DNA of 64,000 nt. It comes from Nocardioides ganghwensis. Its GTDB lineage: Bacteria > Actinomycetota > Actinomycetes > Propionibacteriales > Nocardioidaceae. The stretch covers positions 124,001-188,000 of the forward strand of contig NZ_JACXYX010000002.1 of NCBI RefSeq assembly GCF_014779655.1, given 5' to 3'. The notes beneath the pieces are model-generated. The model did no database searches and was not told the DNA's origin. It saw only the letters and a program-made list of their open reading frames with translations. Positions 1 to 8,816 of the stretch are shown piece by piece (position 1 is the first letter of the stretch; every line of letters begins with the position of its first letter). The position numbers and the translations under genes are program-made.

Positions 1-924
1 GCGGTCCTGATGGCGGCCGAGCACGGTGACGACTCGAAGCGCGGCTTCTGGTCGTCGTGGCCCCAGGCCGGCGTGGCCCTGGGCAACCTGTTCGCCACCG
101 GCGTCCTGTGGGTGCTGGCGGCCGTCCAGTCCGACGCGGCCTTCGAGTCGTGGGGCTGGCGCATCCCGTTCCTGCTGAGCGCCGTGCTCGTCGGCGTGGG
201 CCTGTGGGTCCGCCTCTCCATCGAGGAGTCGCCCGTCTTCGCCGAGGCGAAGGCCGAGCTCGAGACCAAGCAGACCGCCCACCTGCCGCTCGTCGAGGTC
301 TTCCGCAAGTACCCCAAGGAGGTCTTCGTGGCCATGGGGATGCGCATGGCCGAGAACATCTCCTACTACCTCTTCACGATCATCTCGATCTCGTTCCTCA
401 CGATCTACGCCGGCACCGCCGCCGACAAGTCGCTCATCCTCAAGGCCCTGCTGATCGGCTCGGTCGTGCACTTCGTGACCATCCCGCTCATCGGTGCGCT
501 CAGCGACCGCGTCGGCCGGCGCCCGCTCTACCTCGCCGGTGCCGTCGGGGTCGCCGCCTGGTCGTGGGTGTTCTTCGACCTCATCGCCTCGCGGTCGGAG
601 GGCAAGATCATCCTCGCGATCGTGGTCGGCCTGGTCCTGCACGCCCTGATGTACTCCCCGCAGGCGGCGTTCTTCTCCGAGCTGTTCGGCACCTCGGTGC
701 GCTACACGGGCGCCTCGGTGGGCTACCAGCTCGCCTCGATCTTCGCCGGCGCCCTCGCCCCGATCATCGCGATCGAGCTGCTCGGCGACGCCAGCGCCGG
801 GGTGAGCAACGTCCCCAAGGTCGCGATCTACATGACCGTCGCCTCGGTGATCACCGTCGTGGCCGTGCTCTTCGCCCACGAGACGAAGGCCAGCTCCCTG
901 CGCCACGACCGCGTGCTCGACTGA
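1..924 (+). CDS. MHS-family MFS transporter, C-terminal part (5' end outside window)
   Basis: Proton-coupled carrier of the metabolite:H+ symporter branch of the MFS (relatives carry shikimate, 2-oxoglutarate, proline/betaine). The frame is open from base 1, so the first Met (base 10) is internal: the stretch around SKRGFWSSWPQAGVALGN is the family's TM4-TM5 region and about a third of the protein is missing upstream. About 307 residues are visible with roughly eight hydrophobic segments. The cytoplasmic MFS signature appears as LSDRVGRRPLYL, and the protein ends with the family's usual HET-type tail. It is convergent with the subtilase gene. The substrate cannot be told from sequence. Confidence 0.88.
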   Translation, partial: AVLMAAEHGDDSKRGFWSSWPQAGVALGNLFATGVLWVLAAVQSDAAFESWGWRIPFLLSAVLVGVGLWVRLSIEESPVFAEAKAELETKQTAHLPLVEVFRKYPKEVFVAMGMRMAENISYYLFTIISISFLTIYAGTAADKSLILKALLIGSVVHFVTIPLIGALSDRVGRRPLYLAGAVGVAAWSWVFFDLIASRSEGKIILAIVVGLVLHALMYSPQAAFFSELFGTSVRYTGASVGYQLASIFAGALAPIIAIELLGDASAGVSNVPKVAIYMTVASVITVVAVLFAHETKASSLRHDRVLD

Positions 925-940
925 CGCAGCACCGGTCCGT

Positions 941-973
941 ACGGGCCGTCGTCCCTCCCCGGCGGCGGCCCGT
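941..973. terminator. Hairpin between convergent genes
   Basis: ACGGGCCG (941-948) is perfectly complementary to CGGCCCGT (966-973) across a 17-nt loop. It lies between the stop codons of the symporter and subtilase genes, so it could end transcription from both sides. There is no U-tract, which is common in actinobacteria. Confidence 0.4.
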
Positions 974-999
974 CGTGCGTGGCGAAGGGGGCAGCGGCG

Positions 1000-3111
1000 T
1001 CAGCGGGTCAGCGCGACCGGCACCCGGGTGACGCCGCCGCGCGCGCCGAGCCAGACGAGCACGCCGTCGTCGAGGACGCCCGGGCTGGTGGGGCCGGAGA
1101 CCGTGACGGTGAAGTCGGTCGACTCGCCCGGCGCGAGGCGTACGGCGAGCGGCTGCACGCGGACCCGGTGCGAGGTGAAGCCGCGGGCGGTGACGGAGAA
1201 GTACTCGGGGCGGGTGCCCACGTTGGTCACGGTGCGCACGGCCCGCGACTGCCGCGCCGACAGCAGCAGCGCGCTGGTGTTGAGGCGGTCGAGGGAGCGG
1301 GTGCGCAGCGCTCGCCGCCACGCGCGGGGGGAGACGTCGAACGCCAGGTGCGCGGTCGGAGCGCGTCCGGGGAGGGCGCCGGAGCCCTGCTCGAGGACGG
1401 ACGAGCCGGGGATCGGTCGGGCCGACGTCGCGATCAGCGAGCGCACCCTGGCCGCCGACCAGTCGTCGTGGCGACCGAGGAGCAGCGCGGCGAGGCCACT
1501 GGCGTGGGCGGTGGCGGCCGAGCTCCCGCTGAACACGCCCCAGCTCCGCCCGGTCGACTCCGGCAGCGCGCCGAGGACCGCGTCGCCGTCGGCCACCGCG
1601 TCGGGCTTGAGGGACGCCCCGCGCGGGTCGCCCGCGGCGCTCCACGGAGCCGTACGCCGGGTGCCGGGGTCGCCGAGCACCCGCGACATCCGCAGCGGCA
1701 CGTCGGGGTGGCGGGCCACCCAGCGGCTGAAGGTCCGGCCGTCCGCGGCGGACAGGTGGATGGTGGGCACGGAGTGGAAGTCGGCGCTGACGGCACCCGG
1801 GCCGCGGTTGACGAGCACCATGGCCCGTCCGCCTGCCCGGGAGACCGACTCGGACTTGTCGATGCGAGCGATGCCGCCGCGGCGGCAGACCACGATCCGG
1901 TCGGCGACGGCTCGCGCGTCGAGGGCGTCGGACCGGCACTGACCGGCCGCGCGGCGCGAGACCCCGGGAGCGGCGGCGTCCTGGGCCAGGACGGCCGTGC
2001 CGCGCACGTCGTTCGGCCGTCCGCCGCCGGTCCACGACCGGCCGCCGGGCAGCGTGACGCGCCCGCGCGACATCCGGCCCACTGCGGCACCGACGGTCGT
2101 GACCCACGGACCGGCGTGCGAGGCGTACGACGAGGCGCCGGAGTTGCCCGCCGCGCCCACCACGACGACGTCGGCCTCCGCCGCGCCGAGCAGGGCGACC
2201 TGGAGGGTGTCCAGGCCCTCGCCGCCGGCCAGCGCGAGGGTCAGCACGTCGACCCCGTCGGCGACGGCGGCGTCCACCGCGGACACCACGTCGGCGGTCG
2301 AGCAGCCGTCGTCGGTCGGGTCGGGCGCTCCCCAGCACGCCTTGTAGGCGGCGATGCGCGCCTGCGGCGCGACGCCACCGAACCTGCCGGCCGGGCGGCC
2401 CTCGACCCGGACGCTGACCGCGGCGTTGCCGGCCGCGACCGAGGCGACCTGGGTGCCGTGCCCGAGCACGTCGAGCGGGGAGAGCGATTCCGAGGAACGG
2501 ATCCGGTCGGCGCCGAAGCCCTCGACGTACCACCGCGCCCCGACGAGCTTCCGGGTGCAGTCCTCGGCGGCCCACCCGTCGCCCTCGGCGCACGCTCCGG
2601 CGAAGTCCTCCGGGTCGGCGCCGAGACCGGGGACGTCGGCGAACGCCGGGGACTGCGGTGCGATGCCCGAGTCGACGACGCCGATGACCACGCCCGCCCC
2701 TCCGCGCAACCGTGGGCTGGCGGCGGCGCCGCGCACGGCGGCCAGGGACGTCCGCCCGGCCAGCGGGCGTACGGTGTCGGTCTCGATCGAGGCGACCCAC
2801 GGCTGGTCGTCGAGGGCGGCGAGCTGGGCGTCGCTGAGGCGGGCGGCGAATCCGTTGAGCGCGGTGGTCCACCGGTAGACGGGCTGCTCGGCGCCGACGG
2901 CGGCGAGCACGGCGTCCTGGCGCGCGAGGAGCTCCTCGGCGTCGGCGCGGCCCGCGGCGGTGCCGGCCCCGGCCAGGGTGACGAGGGTCAGCGGCGGGGG
3001 AGCACCCGTCGTCGGGGAGTCGTCGGCGGTGGCGACGCCGGCCAGGGGCAGGCCGAGGGCGAGCGCGAGCAGGCCGCACCCGAGGGCCATGCCCGCTCGT
3101 CGTGCACGCAC
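1000..3111 (-). CDS. Secreted S8 subtilisin-like serine protease
   Basis: Secreted endopeptidase of about 703 residues. The GTG start at 3111 is preferred because GGGAGGA lies 4-5 nt upstream and a signal peptide follows directly (RARR, hydrophobic core, cleavage near ATA-DD at about residue 29). Upstream in-frame ATGs lack this logic. An I9-type propeptide covers about residues 35-115. The catalytic triad is visible: Asp in GVVDSGI (about 146), His in LGHGTQVAS (about 218), Ser in SGSSAATAHASG (about 530). Between His and Ser is a protease-associated-like stretch (IVVCRRGG...MVLVN). The C-terminus is a fibronectin-III-like domain as in plant-type subtilases (NVGTRPEYFSV). No sorting or anchor signal is seen, so it is probably released. 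It stands alone in a convergent position. Confidence 0.9.
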   Translation of the reverse strand: MRARRAGMALGCGLLALALGLPLAGVATADDSPTTGAPPPLTLVTLAGAGTAAGRADAEELLARQDAVLAAVGAEQPVYRWTTALNGFAARLSDAQLAALDDQPWVASIETDTVRPLAGRTSLAAVRGAAASPRLRGGAGVVIGVVDSGIAPQSPAFADVPGLGADPEDFAGACAEGDGWAAEDCTRKLVGARWYVEGFGADRIRSSESLSPLDVLGHGTQVASVAAGNAAVSVRVEGRPAGRFGGVAPQARIAAYKACWGAPDPTDDGCSTADVVSAVDAAVADGVDVLTLALAGGEGLDTLQVALLGAAEADVVVVGAAGNSGASSYASHAGPWVTTVGAAVGRMSRGRVTLPGGRSWTGGGRPNDVRGTAVLAQDAAAPGVSRRAAGQCRSDALDARAVADRIVVCRRGGIARIDKSESVSRAGGRAMVLVNRGPGAVSADFHSVPTIHLSAADGRTFSRWVARHPDVPLRMSRVLGDPGTRRTAPWSAAGDPRGASLKPDAVADGDAVLGALPESTGRSWGVFSGSSAATAHASGLAALLLGRHDDWSAARVRSLIATSARPIPGSSVLEQGSGALPGRAPTAHLAFDVSPRAWRRALRTRSLDRLNTSALLLSARQSRAVRTVTNVGTRPEYFSVTARGFTSHRVRVQPLAVRLAPGESTDFTVTVSGPTSPGVLDDGVLVWLGARGGVTRVPVALTR

Positions 3112-3333
3112 GTCGTCCTCCCGCTGTCGGTCGTCTGGTCGCCGCGCCCCCGCGCGGTGGGACCTCACAGTCTCCCATGGTCCCACCAGTCACGTGGAGG
3201 ATCCCGGGTGGGTGCCCGGCCCGGAGCGCGCAACCCGTTGGTCGGGGGGCCGGCCGGCCGCCTATCCTGTGCCGGGCCGCGATCCGCGCGGCGTCGGGCG
3301 CAGAGTCGCGCGCAGAGCTGAGTGGGGTGGACC

Positions 3334-3729
3334 GTGCCGAGTGGCAAGGTGAAGTGGTACGACGCGGAGAAGGGCTTCGGCTTCCTGTCGCAGGAGGACG
3401 GCCCGGACGTCTACGTCCACTCCGATGCGCTCCCCGAGGGGACCGCCACCCTCAAGGCCGGCACCAAGGTCGAGTTCGGCATCGCCCAGGGGCGCCGCGG
3501 CGACCAGGCGCTGCAGGTGCGCGTCATCGACGCGCCGGCCTCGGTGACCCGCAACCAGCGCAACGCCCAGCGCAAGCAGCCCGAGGCGATGGTCACCATC
3601 GTCGAGGACCTGATCAAGATGCTCGAGGGTGTCGAGGAGACCTACCGTCGCGGCCGGCACCCCGAGCGCGCGGCCGCACGCGGCACCGCCAAGGTGCTGC
3701 GTGCGCTCGCCGACGAGCTGGAGACCTGA
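3334..3729 (+). CDS. Cold-shock-domain protein with C-terminal extension
   Basis: RNA/ssDNA-binding cold-shock protein. The N-terminal 65 residues form the CSD: GKVKWYDAEKGFGFLSQEDG carries RNP-1 (KGFGFL), and DVYVHSDAL carries RNP-2. At about 131 residues it is twice the length of classical CspA. The extra region (about residues 70-131) is predicted helical and charged (NQRNAQRKQPEAMVTIVEDL), a form common in high-GC actinobacteria. GTG 3334 is chosen over GTG 3322 because GGGGTGG precedes it at SD distance and the protein then begins PSGKVKWY like its relatives. It is probably a general RNA chaperone; whether it is cold-induced cannot be judged. Confidence 0.88.
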   Translation: MPSGKVKWYDAEKGFGFLSQEDGPDVYVHSDALPEGTATLKAGTKVEFGIAQGRRGDQALQVRVIDAPASVTRNQRNAQRKQPEAMVTIVEDLIKMLEGVEETYRRGRHPERAAARGTAKVLRALADELET

Positions 3730-3745
3730 GACCCGTCCCGGGGTC
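3730..3745. terminator. Short hairpin between convergent genes
   Basis: GACCC (3730-3734) pairs with GGGTC (3741-3745) over a 6-nt loop, immediately after the cold-shock gene stop and 9 nt before the end of the convergent MFS gene. Weak on its own. Confidence 0.25.
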
Positions 3746-3753
3746 GTACGCCG

Positions 3754-5220
3754 TCAGGTGCGGGCGGGTGCCGTCGAGCCGGGACGACTGACCAGCACGA
3801 AGGCCGCCCACGCACCGAGCACGCCGGCGGCGATGCCGAGTCCGAGCTGCGGCATGAGCGGCATCGCGATGCCGGCGAAGCCGCCGATCACCCACGCCAG
3901 CTGCAGCGTGGTGTCGGAGCGGGCGAAGGCGCTCGCCTGGATCCGGCTGGGGACGTCGCGCTGGATGGTCGAGTCGAGCGACAGCTTGGCCAGCGACTGC
4001 GCCAGGCCGGCCGTGAGCCCGAGCAGCACCAACGTCACCAGCCCGTAGAACAGCGCCGCGAGCGCCGCGACCGCGACGTCGGCGAGGAGGGCGAGCACCA
4101 CCGTGACCGCGGGGTTGAGGCGCTTGAGCACCGAACCGATCGCGATGCCGAGGGTGTTGCCGAGCCCCGCCGCCCCGATCACCAGGCCGAGCAGCACCTC
4201 TGGTCGCCAGTCCCCGATGGGGTTGTCGCGCAGCAGGAACGCCATGAACATCGTGAGGAACCCCGACAGCCAGCGGGGCCCGCAGTTGGCCCGGAGCGCG
4301 AACGCGACCGCGCCCGGGATCCGGGTGCGCGGCCGGCGGGTGGTGCCCGCCTGGTCGGTCGAGCCGGTCAGCACCAGCTCGCCCTCGCCCTGGCTGGCGT
4401 CGACCTTCTCCGGGAGCCGGATCGCCCAGATCGTGGCCAGCACGAACACGACGAAGCCGTAGCGCAGCGACCACTCCGGCCCGAACGTCGAGGCCAGGAT
4501 CGCCAGGGGTGCCGACACACCGGCGCCCACCACGCCGGCCAGCGAGACACGCGCGTTGGCCTTGACCAGGGTCAGGTCGGGCGGCAGCAGCCGCGGCACG
4601 GCCGCGGCCCGCGTCACGCCGTAGGCCTTGGAGGCCACCAGGCAGCCGAGGGCGGCCGGGAAGAGCCAGCCGGACTCCGTCACCACGGCGGTGGCGAGGA
4701 CCCAGCACAGGAAGCAGCGGATCGCCATGGTCGCGCCCACCGCCCAGCGCCGCCCGTGGCTGAAGCGGTCGAGGAACGGCCCGATCAGCGGCGCCACGAT
4801 CGCGAACGGGAGCATCGTGAGCCCGAGGAACAGCGCGACCTGGCCGCGCGCCTCGCCGGTCGGGACCTGGAAGAAGAGCGTGCCGGCGAGCGAGATCGCG
4901 ACGGCGGCGTCACCGGCGGCGTTGAAGGCGTGGAGCTCGATCAGGCGTGAGAGCCCGGAGTCGCCGGCGCCCTCGGCGCGCGCCGCCCGCCTGGCCTGGG
5001 AGACGGCGTAGTGACCGGCGCTGCCGGCGCCGCGGCCGGCGACACGCGCCCCGCGCCCGGCGGCCCGGACCCCGCGAGCGGCACCGGACAGGGAGCGGCG
5101 TACGGCTCCGTTGCGCGGCGGCTGCGGAGCGCCTCCCGACCGCCCGCCGGCCGTGTCGCGCGGGGGCCCGTGCTCCTGTCCCGCGGCGGTGTCGGGGCGC
5201 TCGGAGGTCACGGGCACCAT
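3754..5220 (-). CDS. MFS transporter with long basic N-terminal extension
   Basis: Integral membrane carrier of 488 residues. The first 90 or so residues are hydrophilic and rich in Arg, Ala and Gly (RAAGRGARVAGRGAG) before the first membrane segment near GDAAVAISLAGTLFF. About 12 hydrophobic segments follow, with the MFS-type cytoplasmic loop IGPFLDRFSHGRR between TM2 and TM3. The start could be ATG 5220 or a later codon; nothing firm decides. It is divergent from the DUF3027 gene and convergent with the cold-shock gene. The substrate is unknown; the general form fits actinobacterial MFS proteins of unknown function. The basic tail is probably cytoplasmic. Confidence 0.8.
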   Translation of the reverse strand: MVPVTSERPDTAAGQEHGPPRDTAGGRSGGAPQPPRNGAVRRSLSGAARGVRAAGRGARVAGRGAGSAGHYAVSQARRAARAEGAGDSGLSRLIELHAFNAAGDAAVAISLAGTLFFQVPTGEARGQVALFLGLTMLPFAIVAPLIGPFLDRFSHGRRWAVGATMAIRCFLCWVLATAVVTESGWLFPAALGCLVASKAYGVTRAAAVPRLLPPDLTLVKANARVSLAGVVGAGVSAPLAILASTFGPEWSLRYGFVVFVLATIWAIRLPEKVDASQGEGELVLTGSTDQAGTTRRPRTRIPGAVAFALRANCGPRWLSGFLTMFMAFLLRDNPIGDWRPEVLLGLVIGAAGLGNTLGIAIGSVLKRLNPAVTVVLALLADVAVAALAALFYGLVTLVLLGLTAGLAQSLAKLSLDSTIQRDVPSRIQASAFARSDTTLQLAWVIGGFAGIAMPLMPQLGLGIAAGVLGAWAAFVLVSRPGSTAPART

Positions 5221-5308
5221 CTTGACCTACGTGCCCGACAGCGGCGTACGCCGTCCCGGCAGGCGTCCCGACGGGACAGGACCACCGACCATTTGCCATG
5301 ATGCGCAG

Positions 5309-6091
5309 GTGATTGCTCTCCCCACCCGTGCCGGCAAGCCGGACGCGACCCTCGCCAAGGCCGTGGACCTCGCCCGCACCGTCGCCCTCGAGGTCGCCGA
5401 TCCCGGCGACGTCGGCGACCACCTGGGGGTGCGCGCCGAGGGCGAGCGCGTCGTCACCCACCACTTCGCGTGCCTCCGCGCGGGCTACCCCGGCTGGTAC
5501 TGGTCGGTGACGATGACCCGCGCCAAGCGCGGCAAGGACCTGACCGTCAACGAGGTCGTCCTGCTCCCGGGCGACGAGGCGATCGTGGCCCCCGCGTGGG
5601 TGCCCTACAAGGAGCGGCTCCAGCCCGGCGACCTCTCGCCGGGCGACCTGCTCCCCGTCGAGGACGAGGACGTCCGGCTGGTCCCGACCTACCTCGTCGG
5701 CGACGACCCGCTCGACGCCGACGACCGGGCGCAGGTGCGCCGCGTGGCCGAGGACCTCGGCCTGGGCCGCGTACGGACCCTGAGCCGCGAGGGCATCGAC
5801 ATGGCCGCCGAGCGCTGGCACGCCGGCCCCGGCGGCCCTGACGCACCGCTGGCCAAGAGCGCCCCCGACCACTGCTGGTCCTGCGGGTTCCTGGTCCGTC
5901 TCAACGGCTCGCTGGCCGACCGGTTCGGCGTCTGTGCCAACGGCAACGCCAACGACGACGGCAGGGTGGTCACCCTCGACCACGGGTGTGGCGCCCACTC
6001 CGAGGTCAAGCTCGCCCGCAAGCAGCAGCCGCTGCCGCTGCCGGACCACGTGTTCGACACGCTGACCGACGACGAGGTCGAGACGCTTTAA
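5309..6091 (+). CDS. DUF3027 family protein
   Basis: Conserved actinobacterial protein of 260 residues with no known activity. The GTG at 5309 is taken as start because upstream in-frame sequence is low-complexity and conserved-looking sequence begins at VIALPTRAGKP. No SD is visible, so it may be leaderless. Features: an N-terminal helix (LAKAVDLARTVALEVA), a Trp/Tyr-rich segment (GYPGWYWSVTMTRAK), and a C-terminal Cys cluster, HCWSCGF, FGVCAN and DHGCG, that could bind zinc. The stop codon overlaps the stop of the convergent methyltransferase gene. Cytoplasmic; function unknown. Confidence 0.82.
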   Translation: MIALPTRAGKPDATLAKAVDLARTVALEVADPGDVGDHLGVRAEGERVVTHHFACLRAGYPGWYWSVTMTRAKRGKDLTVNEVVLLPGDEAIVAPAWVPYKERLQPGDLSPGDLLPVEDEDVRLVPTYLVGDDPLDADDRAQVRRVAEDLGLGRVRTLSREGIDMAAERWHAGPGGPDAPLAKSAPDHCWSCGFLVRLNGSLADRFGVCANGNANDDGRVVTLDHGCGAHSEVKLARKQQPLPLPDHVFDTLTDDEVETL

Positions 6092-6765
6092 CCCTCGGCC
6101 GTGCCGATCGGGTTCGGGTGCCCGACGGTCGTGCTGACGTGCGGGGCGTCGTCCCGCGACAGCACCCAGACGCCGTAGCCGTCGTCGGGCGGGTGCAGCT
6201 CGTAGGAGCCCGCCCGCAGGCGGACCCGCAAGCCGCTCGCCTCGACGTCCGCGACGAACTCGTCCGCGGGATAGCGGCGCGCCGTCGGCGGCCCGCCGTG
6301 CAGGTGGAAGCCGACCAGCACCCGGCCACCAGGCGCCAGGAGGTCCCGGACGCGTCGGAGCACCTCGCGCTCGGTCCGCTCGGCCAGGAAGACCATGACG
6401 TTGCCGACGAGGACGGCCAGGTCGAACGACGTGGGCCTTCCGTGGTGGGCCAGCGCATCGGCGGCCAGCGTCCGGGCGTCGAGCGGGAGCACCTCGAGGT
6501 CGGGATACGTACGCCGCGACTGCTCGGCCAGCACCGGGTCGGGCTCGACCGCGACGACGTCGTGCCCGCGCGCGGACAGGGCCGCCGCGACGCGCCCCAT
6601 CCCAGACCCGACGTCGAGGACCCGGCCGCGGCGCGGGAGGAGGGTGTCGGCCAGCCGGGCCTCGCCGTCGACGTCCTCACCCGATGCCACGAGCTCGCCG
6701 AACTTCCTGCCGTAGCCCTCGTTGGCCGGTCCGCCGAGCTCCCAGCGGGTCGGGGGCAGGCTCAC
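6088..6765 (-). CDS. Class I SAM-dependent methyltransferase
   Basis: Cytosolic methyltransferase of about 225 residues. Motif I is VLDVGSGMGRVAAALSARG, followed by the acidic ribose-binding position in VVAVEPDPV, a post-I region (LPLDARTL) and motif IV-like SFDLAVLVGNVMVF. The substrate is not indicated; the family includes small-molecule and protein methyltransferases. The GTG at 6765 is chosen because it overlaps the stop of the upstream DUF2530 gene (GTGA), implying translational coupling. The longer in-frame extension to 6867 would lie inside that gene. The small hydrophobic protein upstream may simply share the transcript. Confidence 0.85.
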   Translation of the reverse strand: MSLPPTRWELGGPANEGYGRKFGELVASGEDVDGEARLADTLLPRRGRVLDVGSGMGRVAAALSARGHDVVAVEPDPVLAEQSRRTYPDLEVLPLDARTLAADALAHHGRPTSFDLAVLVGNVMVFLAERTEREVLRRVRDLLAPGGRVLVGFHLHGGPPTARRYPADEFVADVEASGLRVRLRAGSYELHPPDDGYGVWVLSRDDAPHVSTTVGHPNPIGTAEG

Positions 6766-7058
6766 CGGTCGGCCTGCAGGGCCGCGCGCTCCTTGCGCCG
6801 CCGGCGGCAGTACTCCAACCCGCACAGGCCGAGCCCGAAGCCGGCCAGGCAGGTCCACAGCCACCACGTTCGACCGCTCTCCTGGAGCGCGCCCCAGAAC
6901 GGCAGCAGTCCGAGGAAGCCCAGCAGCCAGAGCGCGGTGCCGACCTCGGTGGTGCGTACGCCGTCGACGTCGAGCGGCTCGACCTGCGCGACGATGTAGG
7001 TGCGCCGGCCGATCTCGTGCTGCGTCGGCTGCTCGTCACCCAGGTCCACGCCCGTCAC
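6762..7058 (-). CDS. DUF2530 family small membrane protein
   Basis: Protein of about 98 residues resembling actinobacterial DUF2530, recognised by VEPLDVDGVRTTEVGTALWL. Two membrane segments are evident (ALWLLGFLGLLPFWGAL and WWLWTCLAGFGLGLCGL), followed by a basic tail (CRRRRKERAALQ). The start is uncertain: GTG 7058 and GTG 7049 are both possible, and the further upstream frame is not convincing. It is divergent from the purine permease gene with only 61 nt between, and translationally coupled to the methyltransferase. Function unknown. Confidence 0.72.
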   Translation of the reverse strand: MTGVDLGDEQPTQHEIGRRTYIVAQVEPLDVDGVRTTEVGTALWLLGFLGLLPFWGALQESGRTWWLWTCLAGFGLGLCGLEYCRRRRKERAALQADR

Positions 7059-7119
7059 GCTACACGCGCGCGCGGAGGCGAAACACGGACGTAGCACGGT
7101 TCTGCCAGACTGCGGTCCC

Positions 7120-8607
7120 GTGAGCGACCAGACGCAGACTGCACCCCAGCCGCCCAGGGCCACCGGCCTCGACGGGTTCTTCGAGATCAGCAGACGAGGC
7201 TCGACCGTCGGCCGCGAGGTGCGCGGCGGCGTCGTGACCTTCCTGACGATGGCCTACATCATCGTGCTGAACCCCCTCATCCTCGGCTTCGTGCCCGACT
7301 CCACCGGCGCCTTCCTCGGCGGCGGGGCCGAGCCGGGCAGCGGCATCCCGGCGATCGCGGCCGGCACGGCGCTGTTGGCCGGAGTGCTCACCATCGCCAT
7401 GGGCGGCTTCGCCAACTTCCCGCTGGCGCTCGCGACGGGGCTCGGGCTCAACGCGTTCGTCGCCAACTCGATCGCGCGCCAGTCCACGTGGGAGGCCGCG
7501 ATGGGCCTCGTGGTGCTCGAGGGCATCGTGATCCTCCTGCTGGTCCTCACGGGCTTCCGCAAGGCGGTCTTCCACGCCGTGCCGCAGCAGCTCAAGGTGG
7601 CGATCTCGGTCGGCATCGGGTTGTTCATCGCGCTGATCGGCTTCGTCGACGCCCGCGTCGTGACGCGCATCCCGGACGCCTTCCAGACCACCGTCCCGGT
7701 CCAGCTGGGATCCGACGGCCACCTCGGCGGCTGGCCGGTGCTCGTGTTCTGCCTGGGCCTGGCCCTGGTGATCGCGCTGTGGGTACGCCGGGTGCGGGGC
7801 GCGATCCTGATCTCGATCGTCGTCACCACGGTCGTCGCGGTCGTGGTCGAGGCCGTCGGCGACCTCGGCGCCGCGTCGGCGGAGAACCCGAAGGGCTGGT
7901 CGCTCAGCGTCCCGACCCTGAGCGGCGACGTCGTCGGTCTGCCGTCGTTCGACACCCTCGGCGACGTCGACCTGTTCGGCGCCTTCGGCAGCGCCGGCAC
8001 CGGCGTGCTCGCCGCGCTGCTGCTGGTCTTCTCCCTCCTGCTCGCCGACTTCTTCGACACGATGGGCACGATGACGGCCATCGGCGCCGAGGCCGGCCTC
8101 AACGACGAGGAGGGCACCCCGCCCAACGCGCAGCGGATCCTCGTCGTCGACTCCGTCGCCGCCATGGCGGGCGGCGCGGCCGGAGTCTCGTCGAACACGT
8201 CCTACATCGAGAGCGCCTCCGGCGTCGGCGAGGGCGCCCGTACGGGTCTCGCGTCGATCGTCACCGGCGTGCTGTTCCTGCTGGCGACCTTCTTCACCCC
8301 GCTGGTCTCGGCCATCCCGTCGGAGGCGGCCGTCCCGGCCCTCGTGCTCGTCGGGTTCCTGATGATGCAGCAGGTCGCCGACATCGACTGGCGCGACCTC
8401 GAGGTGGCCATCCCCGCCTTCCTCACGATCGTGCTCATGCCCTTCACCTACTCGATCTCGGTGGGCATCGGCGCCGGCTTCGTGGCCTACGTGCTCATCA
8501 AGATCGTCGTCGGCAAGGTGCGCGACGTGCACCCGCTGATGTGGGTCGTCGCCGCGCTGTTCGTCGTCTACTTCGCCTACACGCCGATCAGCGGCTGGCT
8601 CTCCTGA
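7120..8607 (+). CDS. NCS2-family adenine/guanine/hypoxanthine permease
   Basis: Proton-driven nucleobase uptake across the inner membrane. The 495-residue protein matches the AzgA/PbuG branch of NCS2: GLDGFFEISRRGSTVGREVR, then GGVVTFLTMAYIIVLNP at TM1, ATGLGLNAF in the TM3 region, and the family motifs DFFDTMGTM and SSNTSYIESASGVGEGARTG. About 12-14 hydrophobic segments are present. The start is GTG 7120, which gives the normal N-terminus; no strong SD. It is followed by a strong inverted-repeat terminator. Specificity (guanine/hypoxanthine against adenine) cannot be fixed from sequence. Confidence 0.9.
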   Translation: MSDQTQTAPQPPRATGLDGFFEISRRGSTVGREVRGGVVTFLTMAYIIVLNPLILGFVPDSTGAFLGGGAEPGSGIPAIAAGTALLAGVLTIAMGGFANFPLALATGLGLNAFVANSIARQSTWEAAMGLVVLEGIVILLLVLTGFRKAVFHAVPQQLKVAISVGIGLFIALIGFVDARVVTRIPDAFQTTVPVQLGSDGHLGGWPVLVFCLGLALVIALWVRRVRGAILISIVVTTVVAVVVEAVGDLGAASAENPKGWSLSVPTLSGDVVGLPSFDTLGDVDLFGAFGSAGTGVLAALLLVFSLLLADFFDTMGTMTAIGAEAGLNDEEGTPPNAQRILVVDSVAAMAGGAAGVSSNTSYIESASGVGEGARTGLASIVTGVLFLLATFFTPLVSAIPSEAAVPALVLVGFLMMQQVADIDWRDLEVAIPAFLTIVLMPFTYSISVGIGAGFVAYVLIKIVVGKVRDVHPLMWVVAALFVVYFAYTPISGWLS

Positions 8608-8686
8608 CCGCTGCCCCGCTGGGGCGACCGCCCGGCGACGCGCCACGTGCCGGCTGCCGGCGCGCGCGGCGTACGACCGACTTGTC

Positions 8687-8754
8687 GGGGAACTCCGACT
8701 CCTGGAGGCCGTTGCAACCCCCTCCAGGAGTCGGACTCCCCGCTCGAGCGGGGA
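8687..8754 (+). terminator. Terminator hairpin overlapping an 18-nt palindrome
   Basis: TCCGACTCCTGGAGG (8694-8708) is perfectly complementary to CCTCCAGGAGTCGGA (8721-8735). The stem is extended by GGGGA (8687-8691) with TCCCC (8737-8741). The same TCCCC begins a perfect palindrome, TCCCCGCTCGAGCGGGGA (8737-8754), so the two structures compete for bases 8737-8741. It probably ends the permease transcript. Confidence 0.65.
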
Positions 8755-8785
8755 CTCCACGCCGACCCTGACCCCCGGCGGAATA

Positions 8786-8813
8786 GTTAGCACGGGTAAT
8801 GACTTATGCTAAC
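8786..8813 (+). promoter_or_regulatory. Probable MarR operator over a -10 box
   Basis: Perfect inverted repeat GTTAGCA (8786-8792), 14-nt spacer, TGCTAAC (8807-8813), with half-sites 21 bp apart (two helical turns). TATGCT (8805-8810) inside the right arm makes a good -10 hexamer 6 nt before ATG 8817, so binding would block initiation. The site is AT-rich against its GC-rich surroundings. Autorepression by the adjacent MarR protein is inferred. Confidence 0.6.
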
Positions 8814-8816
8814 GAC

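Noticed and set aside
851..3193. Long open frames antisense or shifted to the subtilase gene
   Set aside because: Arg/Pro/Ala/Gly-rich translations with no domain, produced by high GC; the minus-strand subtilase has signal peptide and catalytic triad.
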